From NCBI RefSeq assembly GCF_014192715.1, contig NZ_JACHYH010000001.1:930001-994000 (forward strand): a stretch of 64,000 nucleotides of DNA, read 5' to 3'. The notes under the pieces were generated by a model. That model did not search any database, was not told the DNA's origin, and worked only from the letters and a program-made list of their open reading frames with translations. The first letter of the stretch is position 1. The number at the start of each line of letters is the position of its first letter. Of this stretch, positions 49,080-57,378 are shown piece after piece. The stretch comes from Luteibacter sp. Sphag1AF. GTDB lineage: Bacteria > Pseudomonadota > Gammaproteobacteria > Xanthomonadales > Rhodanobacteraceae. Made by a program: the position numbers and the translations under genes.

Positions 49080-50363
49080 ATGAAGGCAGGAATCATTGCG
49101 ACGTTGCTCGCGCTGCTCGCATCCGGCACGGGCGAGGCACAGGTTGCTCCACGCCCTTACGTGCACGATCTGGACAGGCGCTTCGATCAGTACACATGGG
49201 TGACTACGCACAACGCGTTCAACACGTGGCTGTCACCCGTACCCAATCAGAGCCGCAACATCACCCGGCAACTGAACGATGGCGTGCGAGCCCTGATGCT
49301 CGATCTGCATGAGCATCAGGGCGGCGTGTGGGTATGTCACGCCAGCTGCCTGCTGGGAGGCTACCCGCTGTCGAACTATCTCAACCAGCACATCATTCCG
49401 TTCCTTGCACGCAACCCGGAAGCCGTACTGACGCTGCACCTGGAAGATCATTCCACGCGCAGGGAGCTTCACAGCGAGTTGCTGAGGGTGCCCGGACTTG
49501 GTGCGCTGACGTTCGATCCGCAACGATGGAGTTCGACGGAATGGCCGACGCTGCGCGAAATGATTGCGCGCCATCAGCGCCTCGTCATCTTCGATTTGAA
49601 CAGGGAAAATGCGGGGGACTATCCCTTGCTGGACGGAACCGCGACCATCCTGGCAAGTCAGGACGGTACCAGTGAAAATTTCTGGGAACTGGGAAAAACC
49701 ACGTTGACGCACGACAACGGCTGCCGCTCGCGCTGGCCGGATGTCGGCCTGGGTCCGGCACCCGTGGCCTTTGAGGGAAAGACGTGGCAGCGGCTCTTCG
49801 TAATGAATCACTTTCACGCGCTCAGCGAGTACTTCCATGCGGGAGTGGACAATCGTTACGACGTCCTGCGCGATCGCGTGTACGGGCATTGCATGGATGC
49901 AGCGGGTCGCGTGCCGAACTATCTGGCCATCGACTACTACGAGCAGGGTGACGCGTTTGAACTGGCAGGCGTGATTCGCCAGGGCGGCATCGTTCTCTAC
50001 AAAGGACGCGATGCGACGGGCACGCCAGTGTGCGGCGTGCCTGGCCGGATGGCCACGGGCATCAGCATGAAGAGCAGTGACCGGCGTGGCTGCGAGAATG
50101 ATCAGGCGCGTTCGGCCACAGTGACCAATGTGCCGGCCGGCACCGAATTCACTGTTTTCGACTCACCCCAGGCGTCCACAAAGGACGATTACGCGGTCGT
50201 GCGCGTGCTTCGTGACCTGGACAACCGGACGGCGATCATCCCATCGTTCAACCGTTCGCTGCGCACGGAGGACATTGAGCTGACGGTGCACTATCGCAAC
50301 GGTCTGGACGGCAGCATCTCGTACGTCACTGTTGTACCGCCATCAGCGGCATCAAGCCGCTGA
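49080..50363 (+). CDS. Secreted PLC-like phosphodiesterase with C-terminal beta-rich domain (paralogue 3)
   Basis: A 427-residue exported paralogue with signal peptide MKAGIIATLLALLASGTGEA. PLC-like domain with His44 (WVTTHNAFNTW), His87 (VCHASCLLGG) and LNDGVRALMLDLHEHQGG. The C-terminal domain of copy 1 recurs (GGIVLYKGRDATGTPVCG..., GCENDQARSATVTNVPAG, FDSPQASTKDDYAVV, RNGLDGSISYVTV). Its own ribosome site GGAAGGA precedes ATG 49080, 33 bases after copy 2. Copies 1 and 3 are more alike than either is to copy 2. Confidence 0.85.
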   Translation: MKAGIIATLLALLASGTGEAQVAPRPYVHDLDRRFDQYTWVTTHNAFNTWLSPVPNQSRNITRQLNDGVRALMLDLHEHQGGVWVCHASCLLGGYPLSNYLNQHIIPFLARNPEAVLTLHLEDHSTRRELHSELLRVPGLGALTFDPQRWSSTEWPTLREMIARHQRLVIFDLNRENAGDYPLLDGTATILASQDGTSENFWELGKTTLTHDNGCRSRWPDVGLGPAPVAFEGKTWQRLFVMNHFHALSEYFHAGVDNRYDVLRDRVYGHCMDAAGRVPNYLAIDYYEQGDAFELAGVIRQGGIVLYKGRDATGTPVCGVPGRMATGISMKSSDRRGCENDQARSATVTNVPAGTEFTVFDSPQASTKDDYAVVRVLRDLDNRTAIIPSFNRSLRTEDIELTVHYRNGLDGSISYVTVVPPSAASSR

Positions 50364-50369
50364 TGGCGG
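50337..50369. terminator. Hairpin at the 3' end of the PLC-like operon
   Basis: A perfect 13-bp stem CCGCCATCAGCGG / CCGCTGATGGCGG with a 7-base loop overlaps the last codons and stop of paralogue 3, just before the converging gene. No T-run follows on the plus strand. Confidence 0.5.
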
Positions 50370-50381
50370 GCTGGGACGGCG

Positions 50382-51152
50382 TCAGTCCGGCCAGCGCATG
50401 TCCGCGTGGCTGTTGTTGTAGCGGGGATCACTTTCGTCACCGCCCAGTTTCACCGTCAGGCCGCCGGCGATGCCGTCGACTTCAACTGACTGCCCGTCGT
50501 CAAAGCGAGCGCCCAGTGCCTGCAGTTCCACAAGGTTTTCGGCCAGCGCACCGGCACGATCAATCTCCCGATCCGGGACATTGGACAGGCTGATGTCCGG
50601 GCGACCGAACTTGCGCATGCCGCGCGTGCGCACCCAGGAACGGCCACGCACTTCCTCGGGGCTGCACAGGATCAGCACATGATGACGCGGAGGCGCGCCA
50701 CCGGGCACCAGATAGTGTTCGCGCCACGACGGCGCATCGAACAGGGTGAGGATCTGCGGGTCGATCACGACCTTGCCACCAATGTCGGTCAACCCGGCGA
50801 TCACGCCCAGTGTGTCGCGCAGATAGTCGAGCTGGGGGCTGTCCGGAAAGCGTCCACGAATGGCCATCACGTGCGGTGCGGCCTTGGCGGCCGCCCAGGC
50901 TTCCGGATTGTCTTCCTTCAGCAGTTCGCCCAGCGCACCGGCCAGCGGATAGCCTTCCCAACGCGCCAGCACGGTGTTCTGGAAACGCTGCATTTCCACG
51001 CCGTCGGGCAAGCCCGGGCTACCGTATTTTGAGGTGGGAATGACCAGGTCTTCAGGAAACGCGCCGAATACGAAGAACAGCAGCAGCCCTTCCTCGTTGG
51101 ATTCCTGCCAGTAGGGACGGGGCCATTGCGCTTCGTTGGTGGTGTCAGTCAC
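50382..51152 (-). CDS. Uncharacterised cytoplasmic protein
   Basis: A 256-residue protein I do not recognise. It has no signal peptide or TM segment, is acidic and tryptophan-rich at the N-terminus (WPRPYWQESNEEGLLLFFVFGAFPEDLVIP), and has a central part VIAGLTDIGGKVVIDPQILTLFDAPSWREHYLVPG. The C-terminal half includes VRGRSWVRTRGMRKFGRPDISLSNVPD and ends GGDESDPRYNNSHADMRWPD. The pattern resembles immunity- or SMI1/DUF-type housekeeping proteins only loosely, so no function is given. It is 22 bases downstream of tdk on the same strand, so probably co-transcribed. Confidence 0.75.
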   Translation of the reverse strand: MTDTTNEAQWPRPYWQESNEEGLLLFFVFGAFPEDLVIPTSKYGSPGLPDGVEMQRFQNTVLARWEGYPLAGALGELLKEDNPEAWAAAKAAPHVMAIRGRFPDSPQLDYLRDTLGVIAGLTDIGGKVVIDPQILTLFDAPSWREHYLVPGGAPPRHHVLILCSPEEVRGRSWVRTRGMRKFGRPDISLSNVPDREIDRAGALAENLVELQALGARFDDGQSVEVDGIAGGLTVKLGGDESDPRYNNSHADMRWPD

Positions 51153-51174
51153 GCGAAATTCCTTTCAGGTCGCT

Positions 51175-51804
51175 TCAGGCTTCGCCCAGCGGGAGAACGG
51201 GTTGTTGCAGCTCGATTCGGCCTTCGCCCGCAGTGATGGTCTTGAACTCGGCTCGGCTCACGGAGACATAGCGGTCGTTGCCACCAATCTCAACCTGCGG
51301 TCCCTGGGTCACGGCGCGGCCGTGTTCATCAACGCGCACAACCATGGTGGCCTTGCGCCCGGAGTGGCAGATCGTCTTGATTTCATCAAGATTGTCGGCC
51401 CAGGCCAGGAGGTACTGGCTGCCCTCGAACAGTTCACCGCGAAAGTCCGTGCGCAGGCCATAGGCCAGCACCGGAATGTTCAGGCGATCCACCACATCGG
51501 TGAGCTGCCATACCTGTGCCTTGGTGAGGAACTGGGCCTCATCCACCAGCACGCAATTGAGCAGGCCGCGGGTGGCGATGTCTGTTTCCACGGTGGAGTA
51601 GATGTCTTCCTCCCCGGAAAAGCGCACCGCGCGGGCCTTCAGCCCGATCCGCGACGCCACCATCCCCTCGCCATAGCGGTTATCCAGCGCCGGGGTGAGG
51701 ATGAGCGTGCGCATGCCCCGCTCATGGTAGTTGTGAGCGCTTTGCAGCAGCGTGGTGGTCTTGCCGGCATTCATCGCCGAATAGTAGAAATACAGCTTGG
51801 CCAT
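51175..51804 (-). CDS. tdk: Thymidine kinase
   Basis: A 209-residue type II thymidine kinase (salvage of thymidine with ATP). Walker [10 protein letters not shown] at residues 9-17, DEAQ ([17 protein letters not shown]) and the lasso segment [17 protein letters not shown] followed by [14 protein letters not shown]. In E. coli Tdk the last two read CHCGRKA and YVSVCR. Here both Cys positions are Ser, so the zinc site of the lasso is at least partly lost. The ATG 51804 is the family start; the longer frame crosses the rep gene in another strand. Divergent from rep with 148 bases between the starts. Confidence 0.93.
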   Translation of the reverse strand: MAKLYFYYSAMNAGKTTTLLQSAHNYHERGMRTLILTPALDNRYGEGMVASRIGLKARAVRFSGEEDIYSTVETDIATRGLLNCVLVDEAQFLTKAQVWQLTDVVDRLNIPVLAYGLRTDFRGELFEGSQYLLAWADNLDEIKTICHSGRKATMVVRVDEHGRAVTQGPQVEIGGNDRYVSVSRAEFKTITAGEGRIELQQPVLPLGEA

Positions 51805-51952
51805 GGTTGCGCCCCGAACGTGACCGCGCATGGTAACCCGCGAGCCCCCAAGGCACGAAACGGCCGTGCCGGCGGTCCCACGGGACGCGATCCCCGGCTC
51901 TGCTACCATCGGCCCCCGCCTGACCCCATTCACGCCCGACGGCGCCCACTCC

Positions 51953-53947
51953 ATGCTCAATCCGCAACAACACGCGGCGGTCGAATATTGCGACGGCCCG
52001 CTTCTCGTGCTGGCTGGCGCCGGCTCCGGCAAGACACGCGTGATCACCGAGAAAATCTCGCACCTGATCACCCGGCGACATCTGGCGCCCGAGAAAATCG
52101 CGGCCATCACCTTCACCAACAAAGCGGCGAAGGAAATGCGCGAGCGAGTCGGGAAGCTCATTTCCGATGATGCGTCCAAGGCAGTGACGGTCTGCACGTT
52201 CCACGCGCTGGGCCTGAAATTCCTGCAGATCGAGCACGACCGCGCGCAACTGCGCCGCGGCTTCTCGGTGCTGGATGCGGACGACAGCGGCAACATGATC
52301 AAGGAACTGTCGCCCAAGGGCATCAAGCCCGACGTCTTGCACGGCATCCGCAACCTCGTGGGCCGCGCGAAGAATGCCGGGCTCACGCCCGACGAGGCGA
52401 TGGCCGCCGCGCGCAGCCCGCGCGAACTGGAAGCGGCGCAGATTTACGACATGTACCAGACGCGCCTGGCGGCGTTCAACGCGGTGGATTTCGACGATCT
52501 GATCCGCCTGCCGCTACGCATTCTGGAAGCCGATGAAGAAGCCCGCGCCATCTGGCAGGAACGCCTGCGCTATTTGCTGGTGGACGAGTACCAGGACACC
52601 AACGATGCCCAGTACCGTCTGCTGCGCACGCTGACCGGCACCAAAGGGCGCTTCACCTGCGTGGGCGACGATGACCAGAGTATCTACGCCTGGCGCGGCG
52701 CCAACCCGGAAAACATCGACCAGCTGGGCAAGGACTTCCCCGAGCTTCGCGTCATCAAGCTGGAGCAGAACTATCGCTGCGCCAAACGCATCCTGCGCGC
52801 CGCGAATCACCTGATCGCCAACAATCCCCACGTGCATGAAAAGCGCCTGTGGAGCGATCACGCCGAAGGCCCGCCAATCCGCGTGCTGGAATGCAAGGAC
52901 AACGAACACGAAGCCGAACGCGTCGCTTCCATCGCGGCCAGCCTGCACGAGAAGTACAAAGACAAAGTCCGCTGGAGCGACTTCTGCATCCTGTACCGCG
53001 GCAATTTCCAGGCCCGCGCACTGGAAAAAGCACTGCGCCTGGCGCGCGTGCCGTATCACCTCAGCGGCGCGCTGTCGTTCCTGGACCGTGCGGAAGTCAA
53101 AGACATCCTGTGCTATCTGCGGCTTCTCACCAATCCCACCGACGACGCGGCGTTTCTGCGCGTCGTCAACGTGCCGAAGCGTGAAATCGGTGCGACCACG
53201 CTGGAACGTCTGGGCACCATGGCTCAGACGCGCAACGCATCGCTTCTGGAAGCGGCGCGCAGCGATGCCGTGCTGAAAACCATCGCACCGCGCTCGGCGT
53301 CCGCGCTGGCGTCGTTCTCGCGCCTGATGGATGAACTGCGCAGCGCGTCGATTCACCAGACCGCTGCCGATCTGGTGGACACCGTGCTTGATCGCACCGG
53401 TTACGCCGCACAGATTGCCGCCACGGTAGCCGACCCCACGCTGCGCGACCGCAAGCTGGGCAATCTGCGCGAACTGTCCGACTGGTTCCGCGCCATGGGC
53501 AAGGATGGCGGTCGCACAGGCGATCTCACGGCGCAGCTTGCGCTGCTCAGTCACGCTGATCGCGACGATCCTGGCAATGCGCTACGCATGATGACGCTGC
53601 ATTCAGCGAAAGGGCTGGAGTTCCGCTTCGTATTCATCGTCGGCTGCGAAGACGGCACGCTGCCGCACGAAGGCGCGCTGGACGAGGGGCGCCTCGATGA
53701 AGAACGTCGCCTGATGTATGTGGGCATCACGCGCGCCAAGGAATTGCTGACGCTGTCCTTTGCCGCACGCACCCGCAAGTACGGCGAGGTACTTTCCAAT
53801 GATCCCAGCCGGTTCCTTCAGGAACTGCCGCAGGACGACCTGCATTGGGACGGCAAGGACCCGGAAGCCGACGCGGAGGTGGTGCGCGAAACCGCCGCCA
53901 CGCACATGGCGCGGATCAAGGCGATGCTTGCCGGTGGTGGCGCCTGA
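51953..53947 (+). CDS. rep: ATP-dependent DNA helicase Rep
   Basis: A 664-residue SF1A helicase (3'-5') that helps replication forks pass protein blocks. [31 protein letters not shown] holds motif Q and Walker A. Also present are [14 protein letters not shown] (Ia), [11 protein letters not shown] (II), [14 protein letters not shown] (III), LEQNYRC (IV), [10 protein letters not shown] (V) and [15 protein letters not shown] (VI). Length and start MLNPQQ match E. coli Rep (673) better than UvrD. The upstream open frame to 51830 is not part of the protein. Confidence 0.95.
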   Translation: MLNPQQHAAVEYCDGPLLVLAGAGSGKTRVITEKISHLITRRHLAPEKIAAITFTNKAAKEMRERVGKLISDDASKAVTVCTFHALGLKFLQIEHDRAQLRRGFSVLDADDSGNMIKELSPKGIKPDVLHGIRNLVGRAKNAGLTPDEAMAAARSPRELEAAQIYDMYQTRLAAFNAVDFDDLIRLPLRILEADEEARAIWQERLRYLLVDEYQDTNDAQYRLLRTLTGTKGRFTCVGDDDQSIYAWRGANPENIDQLGKDFPELRVIKLEQNYRCAKRILRAANHLIANNPHVHEKRLWSDHAEGPPIRVLECKDNEHEAERVASIAASLHEKYKDKVRWSDFCILYRGNFQARALEKALRLARVPYHLSGALSFLDRAEVKDILCYLRLLTNPTDDAAFLRVVNVPKREIGATTLERLGTMAQTRNASLLEAARSDAVLKTIAPRSASALASFSRLMDELRSASIHQTAADLVDTVLDRTGYAAQIAATVADPTLRDRKLGNLRELSDWFRAMGKDGGRTGDLTAQLALLSHADRDDPGNALRMMTLHSAKGLEFRFVFIVGCEDGTLPHEGALDEGRLDEERRLMYVGITRAKELLTLSFAARTRKYGEVLSNDPSRFLQELPQDDLHWDGKDPEADAEVVRETAATHMARIKAMLAGGGA

Positions 53948-53960
53948 TCAGATCAGGCGC
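53940..53960. terminator. Palindrome at the rep / AI-2E convergent junction
   Basis: GCGCCTGATC-A-GATCAGGCGC is a perfect 10-bp inverted repeat with a one-base centre. It contains both converging stop codons. There is no T-run, and such a tight palindrome may be a cruciform or protein site rather than a terminator. Confidence 0.3.
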
Positions 53961-54967
53961 TGCGCTTCCAGCTCGCTTTTCAGATAAGCGTAGTAAATGG
54001 GGCCGGCCACCAGGCCGGCGATCCCGAACGCGGCCTCGAAGACCAGCATGGCAACCAGAAGCTCCCAGGTGCGCGCACGAATCTGACCACCCACGATGCG
54101 GGCGTTGAGAAAGTATTCGAGCTTGTGCACCACGATCAGGAAGCCCAGCGCCGCCACGCCCACCCACAGCGATACCGACAACCCGGCTATGGTGATGAGC
54201 GTGTTGGAAATGAGGTTGCCCACCACCGGCAGCAAGCCGACCACGAACGTCAGGATCACCAGCGTTTTGGCCAGCGGCACTTCAATGCCGCACAGCGGCA
54301 ATGCCACCAGCAGGAACAGCGCAGCGAGCACGGTGTTGATCGCGGAAATCTTCAGCTGGGCAAAAATGATGTTGTGGAACGCCTGCGCCAGCCGCTTGGT
54401 ACGGGTGGACAGTTCAAAGGCCAGCGGACGGGTGGGACGCCCGGCCGACCCGTGGCTCAACGCCACAATGGCGCCCAGCACTAGGCCGATAAGGATGTGC
54501 GCGAAGACGCGCGCCGCCGTCGTGCCGACCAGTCGCAGGTCTACGGCATGGTTCTTGGCCCAGTTCATTCCCCGCTCACGCATGTCGCCGAGGCTGTCGG
54601 GAAGATGCGAGGTGAGAAAAACGGGAAGCTGCTCATGCGCCTTGGTCAGCAGCGGCAGGAGCTTGGTGTTCCACAGTTCGTCGGGATTGCCGAGATCCCG
54701 GCGGTAGAAGCCAAGCCCGCCCGCGACGATCAGGATGATGGCGCCCACCACGATCACGCTGACGAACCCCACGGCAATCAGACGTTGCCGCTCGCCCGGC
54801 AGGAAGCGGCGAAGCAGCGGGGTCAGCGACTCCACCACCTCATAGACCAGCAGTCCGGCCAGCAGCGCGGACACCAGATGCAGCATCAGCACGCCCCAGA
54901 GGGCGAGCGCGGCCAGCACGTAGCTGGCAAGTCGAACCATGCGGGCGTCCGCGGGCGTGGCGATCAT
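53948..54967 (-). CDS. AI-2E family transporter (paralogue A)
   Basis: A 339-residue inner-membrane protein of the AI-2 exporter (AI-2E/PerM/TqsA-like) family with about seven to eight TM segments. Family signatures are the paired N-terminal helices, the long soluble loop (residues ~95-150) and the C-terminal block FVVGLLPVVGNLISNTLITIAGLS, HKLEYFLNARIVGGQIRA and WELLVAMLVFEAAFGIAGLVAGPIYYAYLKSELE. GGAAGGA precedes ATG 54967. Its stop codon and that of rep lie in one 10-bp palindrome (53940-53960). Substrate unknown; many members do not carry AI-2. Confidence 0.88.
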   Translation of the reverse strand: MIATPADARMVRLASYVLAALALWGVLMLHLVSALLAGLLVYEVVESLTPLLRRFLPGERQRLIAVGFVSVIVVGAIILIVAGGLGFYRRDLGNPDELWNTKLLPLLTKAHEQLPVFLTSHLPDSLGDMRERGMNWAKNHAVDLRLVGTTAARVFAHILIGLVLGAIVALSHGSAGRPTRPLAFELSTRTKRLAQAFHNIIFAQLKISAINTVLAALFLLVALPLCGIEVPLAKTLVILTFVVGLLPVVGNLISNTLITIAGLSVSLWVGVAALGFLIVVHKLEYFLNARIVGGQIRARTWELLVAMLVFEAAFGIAGLVAGPIYYAYLKSELEAQRLI

Positions 54968-55033
54968 GCAGTCCTTCCGGCATCAACGCCCGGCGGGCGT
55001 GGTGGCGGCATTTCAGCAGCCACCGGATGAATC

Positions 55034-56053
55034 CTAGATCAATCGCTCCGCTTCCAGCTCACTCTTGAGGTAGGCGTAGTAGATGGGCGCAGCCACCAGA
55101 CCGGGCAAGCCGAACGCCGCCTCGAAGGCCAGCATGGCCACCAGAAGCTCCCACGCACGGGCGCGGATCTGTGTACCCACGATGCGCGCATTGAGGAAGT
55201 ATTCGAGCTTGTGGATCAGGATGAGGAAGCCCAGCGCCGCAATGCCCACGTACAGCGACACCGACAGGCCAGCAATGGTGATGGCCGTGTTCGACAGCAG
55301 ATTGCCGATCACCGGCAGCAGTCCGACGATGAAGGTGATAACGATGAGGGTCTTGGTCAGAGGCATGTGCACACCGAACATGGGCAGCACCACCACGAGG
55401 AAAATCGCGGTAAACAGCGTATTGACCAGCGATATCTTGATCTGCGCGAACACGATGTTGTGAAACGCATCGGCCAGACGCGCGGCACGCAGGCTCAAAG
55501 CCGCGGCAAACGGCCCCACCTGATGCGCCGGACGGGCGCGGCTCAGTGCAACGATGGCGCCCAGCACCAGACCGATGATGATGTGCACGAACACGCGCGC
55601 CGCTTCCTTGCCGGCCAGTTGCAGGGCAACCGCGTGCGAACGCGTCCACTCCAGTGCGGTCAGGCGAAGATCGTCCACGCTGTCGGGCAAATGAGCCACG
55701 ATGGATTGCGGCAACTGGGCACGTGCACGCTCCACCAGCGGCATGAGCTTGTTCTGGTAAAGGTCTTCCGGGTTGCCCACTTCGTTGCGGAAGAAGCTGA
55801 TGGCGCCGAGGATCAACGCGATCAACAGCCCCACGACGATCACGCCAATCAGTGCCACGGCCAGCACGCGGGCACGGTCACCCGCCAGCCGCCGGCCCAT
55901 CAGGGGCGCAACAGAGACCACCACCTCGTAGACCAGCAGCCCCGCGAGCAAGGCAGGCAAAAGGCGCAGATAAAGTACGAGAAAGAGACCGGCGGCGGCT
56001 CCGATATAACTGGCAATGCGTACAGCGTTCGACGGCTTCTTTTCGACACCCAT
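55034..56053 (-). CDS. AI-2E family transporter (paralogue B)
   Basis: A 339-residue paralogue of the downstream gene, with the same length and the same C-terminal blocks (FIVGLLPVIGNLLSNTAITIAGLS, HKLEYFLNARIVGTQIRARAWELLVAMLAFEAAFGLPGLVAAPIYYAYLKSELE). The similarity is dense at the C-terminus and weaker in the 90-150 loop, as expected for an old tandem duplication. The start MGVEKKPSNAVRIASYIG at 56053 fits the family; the longer frame adds Pro/Arg-rich residues only. Divergent from the acid phosphatase gene. Confidence 0.87.
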   Translation of the reverse strand: MGVEKKPSNAVRIASYIGAAAGLFLVLYLRLLPALLAGLLVYEVVVSVAPLMGRRLAGDRARVLAVALIGVIVVGLLIALILGAISFFRNEVGNPEDLYQNKLMPLVERARAQLPQSIVAHLPDSVDDLRLTALEWTRSHAVALQLAGKEAARVFVHIIIGLVLGAIVALSRARPAHQVGPFAAALSLRAARLADAFHNIVFAQIKISLVNTLFTAIFLVVVLPMFGVHMPLTKTLIVITFIVGLLPVIGNLLSNTAITIAGLSVSLYVGIAALGFLILIHKLEYFLNARIVGTQIRARAWELLVAMLAFEAAFGLPGLVAAPIYYAYLKSELEAERLI

Positions 56054-56212
56054 GGGACACACCGCAAAAACAGGAGCACCGAGTCTGGCAGGTGCCATGC
56101 CCGGGAACCAGTGGGGGCGATGACCTCGCGCCCCGGGCATGCGGCGATGTCTTGCCGCTGTCGTAAACTCCCCGCATCATCGGTCGGCTAAAAAAATCAG
56201 GGTTCCCCATCT

Positions 56213-57127
56213 ATGTCGTACAAGTTCCAGGCGCTCGCACTGGCGTCCGCCCTCGTCCTCGCTGGCTGCGCTTCTGCGCCGGCCAATCCGCCGAAACACG
56301 CTGATGCCGCGCCTGTAGCGACAGAAAAGGCGGCCGCTCCCAAGGGTCCGGCCGGTGACGACAACCTCAATGCCGTGATCTGGTCGCAGCGCGCCGTCGA
56401 GCACGACCTCATCTACTCGGAGGTTTATCGCCAGGCCCAGGAACGCCTTCTCATCGCAAAGAAAGACTCGACCTGGGACGCCCTGGCAAAAGATGATCGC
56501 GCCATTCACAAGGACCTGAAGGGCTTGAAGCCCGCCATCGTCCTGGACATCGACGAAACCGTGCTCGACAACTCGCCCTATCAGGCACGCCTGATCCGCT
56601 CCGGCGGCGAGTTCAACGAAGCTGACTGGGCGGCCTGGTGCAAGGAAGCGGTCGCCCGTCCCCTGCCCGGCGCCGTTGAATTCACGAAGTTTGCGGCTGA
56701 CCATGGCGTCGCCGTGATCTACATCTCCAACCGCGCCAAGGATCTGGATCAGGCCACGCTGGCCAATCTGCGCAGCGCCGGCTTCCCGGTCTCCGGACCC
56801 GATGCGTTCCTGGGCCTGGGCACGTTCGTGGAAGACTGCGAGCAGGTGGGCACCGAGAAGGGTTGCCGTCGCCAGCGCGTCGCCAGCCAGTACCGCGTGC
56901 TGATGCAGTTCGGCGATCAGATCGGTGACTTCGTCAACGTGCTGGCCAACAACGACGAAGGCCGTGAAAAGTCGATCGCACCGTACCGTGCCTGGTTTGG
57001 CCAGCGCTGGTTCATGCTGCCGAACCCGACCTACGGCGCGTGGGAGCCGGCCCTGTTCGACAACGACTACACGGCGCCGCGTGAAGATCGCCGCCAGAAG
57101 AAGATTGACGCCCTTCGCGTCAAATAA
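56213..57127 (+). CDS. Class C non-specific acid phosphatase lipoprotein, e(P4) family
   Basis: A 304-residue HAD-superfamily phosphatase anchored to the outer membrane. Lipobox VLAGC (Cys19) follows the signal segment. The DDDD signature includes DIDETVLDNS (about residues 112-121) and the later block FGDQIGDF. The WxxW-type N-terminal stretch NAVIWSQRAVEHDLIYSEVYRQA and YISNRAKD are also typical of e(P4)/OlpA. It would strip phosphate from nucleotides and other phosphomonoesters in the envelope. Monocistronic; a 15-bp inverted repeat and an intrinsic terminator lie downstream. Confidence 0.93.
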   Translation: MSYKFQALALASALVLAGCASAPANPPKHADAAPVATEKAAAPKGPAGDDNLNAVIWSQRAVEHDLIYSEVYRQAQERLLIAKKDSTWDALAKDDRAIHKDLKGLKPAIVLDIDETVLDNSPYQARLIRSGGEFNEADWAAWCKEAVARPLPGAVEFTKFAADHGVAVIYISNRAKDLDQATLANLRSAGFPVSGPDAFLGLGTFVEDCEQVGTEKGCRRQRVASQYRVLMQFGDQIGDFVNVLANNDEGREKSIAPYRAWFGQRWFMLPNPTYGAWEPALFDNDYTAPREDRRQKKIDALRVK

Positions 57128-57146
57128 CAAAAACAACAGGTTACAC

Positions 57147-57179
57147 AGACATAGCTAAAGCATTGCTTTAGCTATGTCT
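57147..57179. repeat. Perfect 15-bp inverted repeat after the acid phosphatase gene
   Basis: AGACATAGCTAAAGC / GCTTTAGCTATGTCT with a 3-base centre (ATT) lies 19 bases after the phosphatase stop. It is unusually AT-rich for this genome. No T-run follows. Its right arm overlaps the -35 of a promoter candidate, so it may be a repressor-type operator rather than a terminator. Confidence 0.6.
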
Positions 57180-57191
57180 CCCAACTATCAT
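57163..57191 (+). promoter_or_regulatory. Sigma-70 promoter candidate for a small RNA or leader
   Basis: TTGCTT and TATCAT are separated by exactly 17 bases (spacer TAGCTATGTCTCCCAAC). The start of transcription would be near 57198. The -35 lies in the right half of the 15-bp inverted repeat. Confidence 0.5.
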
Positions 57192-57197
57192 CGCACT

Positions 57198-57299
57198 CGC
57201 CGAAACCCGCTGATCCGCAAATCCACGCGGGCGAGGCCATTTCCCTTACCGGCTTCGGGCCGGATAGCCCCGTGAGGCCTTGCGCCTCCGGGGTTTTTC
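57198..57299 (+). ncRNA. Candidate structured small RNA or riboswitch/attenuator
   Basis: About 100 bases between the promoter candidate and an intrinsic terminator are packed with self-complementary segments. One is an outer CTCG/CGAG with inner CCCGC/GCGGG (about 57202-57237), the second is a hairpin CCGGC-TTCGG-GCCGG (near 57250-57264), and the third is the terminator CCCCG..GAGGC / GCCTC.CGGGG followed by TTTTT (57268-57299). There is no ORF of note. I do not recognise an Rfam family. Alternatively it is the 5' leader of the lipoprotein gene that starts 80 bases downstream. Confidence 0.45.
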
Positions 57300-57378
57300 T
57301 TTGCCTGTTGTATGGCGCCCCGTCGCCCGCGTACGCTGACTGACCCCATGCGTCCCGGACGCCTGTCGAGATTCCGCC

